The notes below the pieces were generated by a model. The model did not search any database, was not told the origin of the DNA, and worked only from the letters and a program-made list of their open reading frames with translations. Positions 10,151-19,400 of a stretch of DNA of 64,000 nucleotides are shown here, in pieces. The position numbers were made by a program, and so were the translations under genes. Source of the DNA: an uncultured Clostridia bacterium (GTDB lineage Bacteria; Bacillota; Clostridia; Lachnospirales; CAG-274); assembly GCA_947585865.1 (NCBI GenBank), contig CANPXH010000004.1:1-64000 (forward strand), given 5' to 3'. The stretch's first letter is position 1, and the number at the start of each line of letters is the position of its first letter.

Positions 10151-10985
10151 ATACTTTCCTCTCCTTTAATCTCTCCAACACCTCATAGGGAACGATCAGG
10201 TTTTCATCCCCCAGGTCTATATGCGGCTTGTTCCTGCCGTGAAAATCGCTGCCGCCGCTTGGCAAAAGCTTGTTTTTTTCAGCTATGCTTTTTATATACT
10301 CTGTATCTGCGGCGCTGTGGGTGGAATAATACGCCTCTATGCCCGTAAGGCCGTTTTGAGAAAGCTCGTATACCATAGAGTCCAAGCTGTACCTGTCCAT
10401 ATTGTATAAAAGGGGATGTGCCAGTATGGCAAGTGCGCCGTTTTCCTTAAGTATACCGAGAGTAGTCTTCCAATTTGGCACCTCTCTTTTCACATAGGCG
10501 GGCTTATTTTTTCCTATATATTTGTCAAAGCCTTCCTTTATGCTGCCTGTGTATCCCTTTGCCATAAGCGCCTTTGCCGCATGGGCTCTTGTCACGACGC
10601 CTCCGTCGGCGGCTTTTACTATATCCTCGTAGCTTATATCCTTCCCCAGCGCTCTCAGCTTTTCCGCCATGAGCACATTACGGCTCCTCCTTTTTTCCCT
10701 AAGATCGGAAAGTATATTCAAAAAAGCGCTGTCCTTATCATTTACAAACAGGCCTACAATGTGTATATCCGTATCATTATACTCGGTGGATACTTCAATG
10801 CCCTTTATTACTTCGATTCCTGCTTTCCTGCCATAGTATTCTCCTTCCTCCGTGCCGTCAACGGTATCGTGGTCTGTTATGGCTATGGCGGACAGGCCTC
10901 TTTTTTTGCCGTAATATACAAGCTCTTCAGGCGTATATGTACCGTCGGAGCATGTGGTATGGGTATGCAGGTCAACTGTTTTCAT
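10113..10985 (-). CDS. PHP domain phosphoesterase (YciV/TrpH-like)
   Basis: [45 protein letters not shown]. Confidence 0.92.
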   Translation of the reverse strand: MKTVDLHTHTTCSDGTYTPEELVYYGKKRGLSAIAITDHDTVDGTEEGEYYGRKAGIEVIKGIEVSTEYNDTDIHIVGLFVNDKDSAFLNILSDLREKRRSRNVLMAEKLRALGKDISYEDIVKAADGGVVTRAHAAKALMAKGYTGSIKEGFDKYIGKNKPAYVKREVPNWKTTLGILKENGALAILAHPLLYNMDRYSLDSMVYELSQNGLTGIEAYYSTHSAADTEYIKSIAEKNKLLPSGGSDFHGRNKPHIDLGDENLIVPYEVLERLKERKVYEQGEHQDNCQQ

Positions 10986-11158
10986 ATCATATCTCCCCTT
11001 TTAAAAGCCTTTACCTTAATACTATAAAACAAATTTCAAAATTGTACAACTGTTTTTTTGACTGTACATAAATTTTCTGTAAAAAATACAAATTTTGTTA
11101 TTTATTTACTTGTAAATACTTATAAATTAGGCTAGACTTATTTATTGAGGTGATCGCT

Positions 11159-12541
11159 ATGTATAAGACAGGATCCGCCAAGACAAATACGGAAATGATA
11201 CTTGGGGGAAATATGACAAGAGCTCTTCTCAGCCTTGCCGTTCCCATAATGATAAATAACCTTATACAAACTATGTATAACCTTACCGACACATATTGGC
11301 TGGGCAAGCTGCAAACCACAAGGATGGCAGCTATTTCCCTTGTTTCGCCTATGCAAAATGTGATAATACAATTCGGCCAGGGCATAACTATGGCAGGCGC
11401 CATACTCATAAGCCAATACGTAGGCGCACGGGATAAGGAAAATGCCAAGAATATGGCCGACCATATATTCGTGTGCTCTATCATATTTTCTGTTGTATGC
11501 GGACTGCTGTGCTTTTTGCTTACCCCCGCCGTGGTAGGCTGGCTCGGTGCCGAAGGGGATGTGTACACTCTTGGCATAACATACATAAGAATAGTCATAT
11601 GCGATCTGCCGTTTCTTTTTATGATAAATATTTATTCCGCAATTTCTCAGGCTCAGGGAGATACTCTTCGGCCCATGCAGCTCAATATGCTGGGGATAAT
11701 AATAAATATGATATTGGATCCTCTTTTTATAATGGGCTTTAAATGGGATATAACAGGGGCGGCTTTAGCTACGTTCCTTGCCAAAATACCCTGTGCCGTT
11801 ATTGCTTTTATAGCGGTCACAAGAGGAAAAAATGAAATAAAAGCAGATCTGAAGGGCTTTAAATTCAACGGTAATATGTTCAGGAACATTATTTCCGTCG
11901 GTCTGCCTACGGCTCTCGGCAGCTCCACTATGCAGCTCGGCTTTTTGCTCATGACCAAAAATGTGCTTATGTACGGAGACGGCGCTATGGCAGCCTATGG
12001 CATAGGCAACAGGATAAACAGCATTATAACGATGCCTGCCAATGCTTTGGGCGGTGCGGTTTCCACAATAGTCGGCCAAAACGTAGGCGCACGCCAATTG
12101 GACAGAGCCGTTGGCGCCTACAGAAAAGGCCGCCTTATGTCTGTAGTATTCCTTTTTGTTCTCGGACTTATACTTTCAAAATTCCTTTCAAGACCTATAG
12201 TGGAAATATTTACCCATGACGAAAGCGTTATACTTATGGCATCCGAGTTCCTATCAATTATGGCATTCTGGTGCTTTACAAACGGCGTGTACAATACCAC
12301 CACAGGCATATTCAACGGCGCAGGCAACACTGTCGTCACAATGATAGTGGAGGCTACAAGGCTGTGGATATGGCGATTTTTCACGCTATACGTTTTCAGG
12401 ACATTCTTCCACATGGGCGTTGAGAGCGTATGGTACTGCGTTGTTGCCAGCAACGGTATATCAGCCGTTATAATATACATACTGTACAAAATGGGTCTGT
12501 GGAAAATGAGGATAAGGAGGCTCGTAAATGCTTATAACTGA
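11159..12541 (+). CDS. MATE family efflux transporter
   Basis: ALLSLAVPIMINNLIQTMYNLTDTYWLGKL; two-lobed multi-TM; GAGGTGATC RBS (GTG 11150 is an alternative start). Confidence 0.92.
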   Translation: MYKTGSAKTNTEMILGGNMTRALLSLAVPIMINNLIQTMYNLTDTYWLGKLQTTRMAAISLVSPMQNVIIQFGQGITMAGAILISQYVGARDKENAKNMADHIFVCSIIFSVVCGLLCFLLTPAVVGWLGAEGDVYTLGITYIRIVICDLPFLFMINIYSAISQAQGDTLRPMQLNMLGIIINMILDPLFIMGFKWDITGAALATFLAKIPCAVIAFIAVTRGKNEIKADLKGFKFNGNMFRNIISVGLPTALGSSTMQLGFLLMTKNVLMYGDGAMAAYGIGNRINSIITMPANALGGAVSTIVGQNVGARQLDRAVGAYRKGRLMSVVFLFVLGLILSKFLSRPIVEIFTHDESVILMASEFLSIMAFWCFTNGVYNTTTGIFNGAGNTVVTMIVEATRLWIWRFFTLYVFRTFFHMGVESVWYCVVASNGISAVIIYILYKMGLWKMRIRRLVNAYN

Positions 12542-13142
12542 TATAAAACAACAGAGCAAAGATAAAAACAGGGTATCCGTGTATATAGACGGAAGCTTTG
12601 CCTTTGGCATGACCGAAGCCGACAGGCTTTACCATAAGCTTGAAATCGGCAAGGAGATAACGAAAGAAAAATACGACCAAATAACAGACGAAAACATATA
12701 TACAAAGGCAAAGGACAAAGCAGCCAAATTTTTAGGCTACAGAATGAGAAGCGAAAAAGAGCTCAGAGACAAGCTCAGAGAAGACTTCGGGGAGGATGTT
12801 ATAAACAAGGTGATACAGCTATTCAAAGGCTATGGCTATATAAATGATGAGGAATTCGCCATAGCCTATGCAAAGGACTGCTTCAATATAAAAAAATGGG
12901 GAAGCGCCAAAATAAGAAACGAGCTTCGTCTCAAGGGTATAAAGGACAAGGACATCGATGCTGCCCTTTATGCTGCGGAGGATAAGGAAAATACTTTGGA
13001 AAACATAAAGCGCCTTTTGGACAGACGCATCAAAAATACGCCCATAGACTTTAAGGAAAAGCAAAAGCATTTTGCATTTCTGATGCGCAGAGGTTTTGAA
13101 AGCGAGGATATTAAAAAAGTATTGGAGCCGTACTGTGAATAA
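12528..13142 (+). CDS. recX: Regulatory protein RecX
   Basis: RMRSEKELRDKLREDFGEDVINKVIQLFKGYGYINDEEFAIAYAKD, NELRLKGIKDKDIDAAL. Confidence 0.9.
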   Translation: MLITDIKQQSKDKNRVSVYIDGSFAFGMTEADRLYHKLEIGKEITKEKYDQITDENIYTKAKDKAAKFLGYRMRSEKELRDKLREDFGEDVINKVIQLFKGYGYINDEEFAIAYAKDCFNIKKWGSAKIRNELRLKGIKDKDIDAALYAAEDKENTLENIKRLLDRRIKNTPIDFKEKQKHFAFLMRRGFESEDIKKVLEPYCE

Positions 13143-13310
13143 GCCTTCTCCTTCTCTGTCCCGCAAAATATATTGCAAAAGCCATATCAGTCGATCGCCT
13201 TACCACATCCCTTAAACACCTATCTATGTATAAAAAGCCCGCTTGCACAAACAAAAATTTGCATTTTTACAAAAGTATGATAAAATAACATTGTATAAGG
13301 GAGAGATATT

Positions 13311-14477
13311 ATGATATTGCCCAAAAATGTGGAATTCATACTGGAACAACTGAATAAGCACGGATACGAAGGCTATATAGTGGGCGGCTGTGTGCGGGAT
13401 CATATTATGGGCATAGAGCCTCACGACTATGACATCACCACCTCCGCACTGCCAAAACAGATAAAGGAGATATTTTCCCACACTGTGGACACCGGTATAC
13501 AGCATGGCACAGTTGCGGTCATACTTGACAAGACAGCCTATGAAGTGACTACCTACAGGATAGACGGCGAATACAAGGACAACCGCCATCCCGAAGAGGT
13601 CATATTTACAGACAAGCTAACAGGCGATCTTTCAAGGCGTGACTTTACGGTAAACGCCATAGCATACAACAGTGAAAAAGGATTCGTGGATATTTTCGGC
13701 GGCAGGCAGGATATTAAAAACAAGGTGATAAGAGGAGTCGGCGATCCGGGCAAAAGATTTAAAGAAGATGCGCTCAGGATGATGAGGGCGCTGAGATTTT
13801 CCGCACAGCTTGACTTCAGCATCGAAAAAAACACGCTCGGCGCCATAAAGGAAAATGCTCCGCTTATTGAAAACATAAGCGCCGAAAGAGTGCGGGAAGA
13901 GCTTTTCAGACTCATAGGCTCGAATCACAACGAAAGACTGGAGCTTCTCAAAAGCTCGGGTATGGCGGAATATATACTGCCTGAGATATTTGACGTAAAT
14001 ACGGATCTTTCGCAAATAAACAAGCTAAGCAAAAATATTGCGCTAAGGCTTGCTTATCTTTTCTTTGACATAGGCGAAAAAAGATTGAAGGATATGCTCA
14101 TAAGACTGAGAACAGACGGCAGGACCATATCCCTTGCCTCACTTCTTGTGAAATACGGCAGCGATGCAGTGGATGATGAATATTCAATGCGCCGCCTTAT
14201 AAATGCCGCAGGTGAAGACACGCCCCTTTTGACGGAGCTGATATGTGCGCTGCAAAACAGGGATGCCGACTCTGTGCTTAAGCTTTATAACAGCGTGAGC
14301 AAGGACTGCTGCAGTCTCAAGGAGCTTGCCGTAAAGGGCAGCGACATTACGGCACTGGGTATAAAAGGCAAGGCCGTAGGCAATATTTTAAACAGCATAC
14401 TCGATCATGTTATGCACTATCCTCAAAAAAACAACAGAGAAGAGCTTATAGCCTATGCAAAGGAGATAATAAGATGA
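13311..14477 (+). CDS. cca: CCA tRNA nucleotidyltransferase / poly(A) polymerase family
   Basis: YIVGGCVRDHIMGIEPHDYDITTSALP, RRDFTVNAIAYN, RFKEDALRMMRALRFSAQL. Confidence 0.94.
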   Translation: MILPKNVEFILEQLNKHGYEGYIVGGCVRDHIMGIEPHDYDITTSALPKQIKEIFSHTVDTGIQHGTVAVILDKTAYEVTTYRIDGEYKDNRHPEEVIFTDKLTGDLSRRDFTVNAIAYNSEKGFVDIFGGRQDIKNKVIRGVGDPGKRFKEDALRMMRALRFSAQLDFSIEKNTLGAIKENAPLIENISAERVREELFRLIGSNHNERLELLKSSGMAEYILPEIFDVNTDLSQINKLSKNIALRLAYLFFDIGEKRLKDMLIRLRTDGRTISLASLLVKYGSDAVDDEYSMRRLINAAGEDTPLLTELICALQNRDADSVLKLYNSVSKDCCSLKELAVKGSDITALGIKGKAVGNILNSILDHVMHYPQKNNREELIAYAKEIIR

Positions 14478-15220
14478 AGGCACTTATCACAGGGGGAAGC
14501 AGCGGTATAGGACTTGAAATAGCAAGACTTCTTTCGGAAAAAGGCTGCACTGTATTTATAGCGGCAAGAAATAAGGAAAAGCTGAAGGCTGCGGCAGGCA
14601 ATATAAAAAACTGCCGCACGATAGCCGTAGATCTGAGCAAGCCGGAAAAATGCACGGAGCTGCACGACAAAATAAAAGATATCGACATACTTGTAAATAA
14701 TGCGGGCTTCGGCGCCTGGGGCGAATTTGTCAATACCGATCTGGATAACGAACTGAATATGATAGATCTTAACATAAAGGCTGTCCATATACTTACGAAG
14801 CTTTATTTAAGAGACTTTACGGCAAAGGACAAGGGATATATACTCAATGTAGCATCCCTTGCCGCCTTTGGCTCAGGCCCTCTTATGGCGGGATATTACG
14901 GCACAAAGGCATATGTCTACAAGCTGACGACAGCGATAAATGAAGAGCTGAGGATGAAGAAAAGCCATGTGAAGGTATCTGTCCTCTGCCCCGGTCCTGT
15001 GGATACGGGCTTCAACAAAAGAGCCGGCGTGAAATTCAGTATGAAGCCGCTTACCGATAAATATGTGGCAAAATACTGTGTGGATAAAATGCTTAAGAAT
15101 GAAATGACTATAATACCGGGGAAATTAGCCAAGATCACGGCGCTTCTTTCAAAATTCGCTCCCGAAAGGCTCGTGCTCAAGGCCTGCTATATGATACAAA
15201 AAAACAAGGGCGTAAAATAA
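14474..15220 (+). CDS. Short-chain dehydrogenase/reductase
   Basis: ALITGGSSGIGLEIARLL, LVNNAGFGAWG, YYGTKAYVYK; ATGA overlap with the preceding stop. Confidence 0.92.
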   Translation: MKALITGGSSGIGLEIARLLSEKGCTVFIAARNKEKLKAAAGNIKNCRTIAVDLSKPEKCTELHDKIKDIDILVNNAGFGAWGEFVNTDLDNELNMIDLNIKAVHILTKLYLRDFTAKDKGYILNVASLAAFGSGPLMAGYYGTKAYVYKLTTAINEELRMKKSHVKVSVLCPGPVDTGFNKRAGVKFSMKPLTDKYVAKYCVDKMLKNEMTIIPGKLAKITALLSKFAPERLVLKACYMIQKNKGVK

Positions 15221-15270
15221 AAAATAATCCTTTTGTATAAGGCATATACTTTACAAAAGGAGATGATAGC

Positions 15271-15831
15271 TTGAATAACCGCTACAGACTGAGCAATGTT
15301 GCAAAGGAGTATTTGAATACATTCCAATGTATATTGGATGATATGATAGACGGGATGACTAAGGCGGATATTACAAACAGTGTTTCCCATAACTTCATTG
15401 TACAAATGATACCTCATCACAGGGCTGCCATTGAAATGAGCCACAATATACTTAGGTATACCACAGACATTCCTCTTCAAAATATAGCCGAGGGCATCAT
15501 ACAAGAGCAGACTAAAAGCATTGAAAATATGCTTGATGTAAAGGAACACTGCTCCGAGAAGACAGATACGGAAAGGGATGTATATCTGTATCAAAGAAGA
15601 GTGGACAGGATATTGGAGGTCATGTTCCGCTCCATGGAAAACGCACGTACCACCAACAATATAAACAGCGACTTTATACGGGAGATGATACCTCATCACA
15701 AGGGTGCGATAGAGATGAGCCAAAATGCTCTTCAATACGAAATATGTCCTGAACTCAAGCCCATACTCTACGCCATAATATCATCTCAGCAAAAAGGCAT
15801 TATGGAAATGGAACGGCTGATCTTCAGGTGA
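15271..15831 (+). CDS. DUF305-type protein with two His-His modules
   Basis: MIPHHRAAIEMSHNIL and MIPHHKGAIEMSQNAL; TTG start after AAAAGGAGATGATAGC. Confidence 0.82.
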   Translation: MNNRYRLSNVAKEYLNTFQCILDDMIDGMTKADITNSVSHNFIVQMIPHHRAAIEMSHNILRYTTDIPLQNIAEGIIQEQTKSIENMLDVKEHCSEKTDTERDVYLYQRRVDRILEVMFRSMENARTTNNINSDFIREMIPHHKGAIEMSQNALQYEICPELKPILYAIISSQQKGIMEMERLIFR

Positions 15832-15846
15832 TACCTCACCCGAAGA

Positions 15847-16239
15847 TCATATCAGCTTAACATAAAATTTTCTTGTGCGTGGGCCGTCAAATTCGCAGAA
15901 GTATATTCCCTGCCATGTGCCAAGGAGAAGCTTGCCCTTGTCAACGATCACGGTCTCGCTGCAGCCTACGAGGGAGGACTTAAGGTGAGCGGCGGAGTTC
16001 CCCTCGGCGTGTCTGAATTCGGGCCTGTCGGGGCAGGTCTTCTGCAGAGCAAATGTCAGATCCCTTGTAACATCGGGATCGGCATTTTCGTTTATGGTTA
16101 TGGCAGCGGTGGTGTGAGGCGTATATACAACGCACAGACCCTCCTGTATTTTAGAGGTCTGCAAAGCGTCATTCACCATAGATGTGATGTTGTAAAATCC
16201 TTCGCTGCCCGTTGAAAGTGTAAAGGAATATAAGTTCAT
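15847..16239 (-). CDS. YjbQ/UPF0047 family (secondary thiamine-phosphate synthase-like)
   Basis: LCVVYTPHTTAAITINENADPDVTRDL, HAEGNSAAHLKSSLVG, LLLGTWQGIYFCEFDGPRTRKFYV. Confidence 0.93.
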   Translation of the reverse strand: MNLYSFTLSTGSEGFYNITSMVNDALQTSKIQEGLCVVYTPHTTAAITINENADPDVTRDLTFALQKTCPDRPEFRHAEGNSAAHLKSSLVGCSETVIVDKGKLLLGTWQGIYFCEFDGPRTRKFYVKLI

Positions 16240-16371
16240 AATATCGTGCTCCTCTCGTAAAAAACTACTTTTCTACATTTAAGTATAGCATATATGTATT
16301 TTATTTGAAATTAATTATTTTAAGTATTTTTGAATTTTTCTTAAATAAATAAATTTTTTTGCAAAAAATAC

Positions 16372-16452
16372 TTGCATTCTTTTGTGATATGTAGTATTAT
16401 ATATGCAAGCAATGAGGCTTCCATAGATTTTGTGCGTCTATGGAAGCCTTTT
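16372..16452 (+). promoter_or_regulatory. gltB leader: promoter, AATGAG hexaloop hairpin, intrinsic terminator
   Basis: TTGCAT-17-TATTAT (16372-16400); AAGC-AATGAG-GCTT (16407-16420); GGCTTCCATAG/CTATGGAAGCC + TTTT (16416-16452). Confidence 0.7.
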
Positions 16453-16489
16453 CTACTATAAAATATATTTAAATCAATATAAGGAAAGG

Positions 16490-19400
16490 ATGGTTACTGT
16501 GTTTCAAAATGGATTACCGAAGAAGCAAGGGCTCTACGACCCACGCTTTGAGCATGACAACTGTGGTATAGGCTGTCTTGTCAACATAAAGGGCAGGAGA
16601 TCTCACAAAATAATAAATGACGCTATAGAGATACTCAAAAACCTTACCCACAGAGGCGGCGTGGGAAGCGAACCCGACACAGGTGACGGCGCAGGCATAC
16701 TCATTCAGATACCTCACACCTTTATGAAAAAGGTATGCAACAACGATGGCATAAAGCTGCCCAAGGCCGGAGATTACGGCGTAGGTATGCTTTTTCTCTC
16801 ACCCGACCTTGAAACAAGGCTCAACAGCATAAGCAAGCTAAAAGCCATAATAGAAGAAGAAGGTATGGAATATTTGGGTATAAGAGAGGTGCCCACATAT
16901 GCCAACTGTATAGGCAAGACCGCAAGAGAGGCTATGCCCCGTATAGAGCAGGTGTTTATAAAAAGACCCGATGACGCCGAGCCCGGTATCGCCTTTGAAA
17001 GAAGGCTTTTTGTAATACTCAAAAGAGCCGAAAAGGAGATACGCTACAGAGAAAGAAATGACGAGCATTACACAGAGCGTGACAGCTATTTCTATTTTGC
17101 ATCCCTTTCCTCAAAGACAATAGTTTACAAAGGTATGCTTACTCCCGACCAGGTATCCAGATTTTATCTTGACCTTATGGATACCGATATGACCACGGCA
17201 ATAGCTCTTGTACACAGCCGTTTTTCCACAAACACATTCCCAAGCTGGGAAAGAGCTCATCCCAACAGATATATAATACATAACGGCGAAATAAACACCA
17301 TAAGAGGCAATGTCAACTGGACAAATGCCCGCCAAAAAATATTCGAGACCGACATATTCGGCGATGACATAAGCAAGATATACCCTGTCATAAACGAAGA
17401 CGGTTCAGATTCCGCAATGCTTGACAACTATTTGCATATGCTCACCCTTACAGGCATATCCATGCCCCAGGCAGTAATGATGGCAATACCCGAGCCATGG
17501 GAAAACGACACCTCTATGGACCCTGCAAAGAGAGCCTTCTATGAGTACAACTCTACCTGCGGAGAGCCTTGGGACGGCCCTGCCGCCATTGCCTTTACAG
17601 ACGGCGAGGTAGTAGGCGCAACACTGGACAGAAACGGCTTAAGGCCTTCAAGATATGTTGTGACCGAAGATGATATGCTTGTGCTTTCTTCCGAGGTAGG
17701 CGTAATAGATATAGATGACGGCAAGGTCGTTAAAAAGGGCAGACTTGAGCCCGGCAAAATGCTGCTCATAGATACGAAAGCAGGCAGGATAATATCCGAT
17801 GAAGAGGTAAAGGCTTCTGTAGCATCCAAATACCCTTATGAAACATGGGTAAAGGAAAACCTTATGGATATAAATAACATAAGCGCCAAGGCAAAGCCTA
17901 TGGAATGGGGCGATCTTGTAAAGAAGATAAAGGAAGAAGCAAGCAGGCATCCTTACGGCGAGATAATGATAAACAGGCTCATAGAGCTTGAAAATCTCTT
18001 TGTAAACAAGGAAAATGATTTTAATTCAAGCATAGATCTCCTTACGGAGCAAAAGGCCTTCGGCTACACCTGGGAGGACATAGACACTACATTAAAGGGC
18101 ATTATAGAGACTAAGACGGATCCCATTGCCGCAATGGGAACGGATTCTCCTCTTGCGGTGCTTTCCGACAAGCCCCAGCTTTTATACAACTATTTCAAGC
18201 AGCTTTTTGCCCAGGTAACGAATCCGCCTATCGACGCCATAAGAGAAGAGGTCGTTACAAGCACATTCGTATATCTCGGCGGCGAAAGAAATATGCTGGA
18301 GCCAAGAGCTAAGGTATGCAAGAGGATAAGGAGCAATACTCCCATACTTACAAATAAACAGATGTCCGACCTTAAGGCAATAAGCGAGAAGGACTTCAAG
18401 GCAGTCACCATACCTATGCTCTACAATATAAAGGAAAAGAACGGTCTTGAAACGGCTCTTGACAATCTCTTTGAAGCAGTGGATATAGCCATAGACAACA
18501 AGTGCAATATAATAGTGCTTTCGGACAAGGGCGTTGACGAGAACAAGTGCCCCATACCCGCTCTTTTGGCAGGCGCAGGACTTCATCACCATCTTATAAA
18601 GACAGGCACAAGAATGAAGGTCAGCATAGTTCTTGAAACAGGCGAGCCAAGAGAGGTACACCACTTTGCCGTGCTTTTGGGCTACGGTGTAAATGCCATA
18701 AATCCATACCTTGCATACAAAACCTTGGAGGATATGGCTCGCAACGACTATATCTCAGTATCCGGGGATGAGGCTGTAAAAACATATATAGACGTTGTGA
18801 CTCACGGCATAGTAAAGATAATGTCCAAAATGGGCATTTCAACAATACAAAGCTATCAGGGCGCTCAGATATTTGAAGCCCTTGGCATAAGCGAAGCTGT
18901 TGTAAACCGCTTCTTTACAGGCACGGTCACAAGAATAGGCGGCCTTGAGCTTACGCATATAGACAAGGAGGCAAAGCTCCGCCATGAAAAGGCCTTCGAT
19001 CCTCTTAAGAAAATAGAGGCTCTTGAGCCCGGCGGCGACTACAAGTGGAGAAGAAACGGCGAGTACCATATGTTCAACCCCAAGAGCATATATCTTCTTC
19101 AGAAGGCCTGCCGTGAAGGGGATTACAAGCTTTTCAAGGAATATACAAATCTCCAGAACGACACTAGCCGACAGCTATGCACCATAAGAGGACTCCTTGA
19201 TATAAGACAGGTGGATAAGCCAATAAACATCGATGAGGTAGAGCCTGTGGAATCTATAGTAAAGCGCTTTAAAACAGGCGCCATGAGCTACGGCTCTATT
19301 TCAAAGGAGGCCCACGAGTGTATGGCAATAGCCATGAACAGACTTGGCGGCAAATCCAACAGCGGTGAAGGCGGCGAGGAAGCCGAAAGATTTACTCCCG

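Noticed and set aside
11159-12541. Two MATE transporters (here and at 63583) as part of a defence or toxin cluster
   Set aside because: Neighbours are recX/cca and an SLH protein; nothing suggests a dedicated system.
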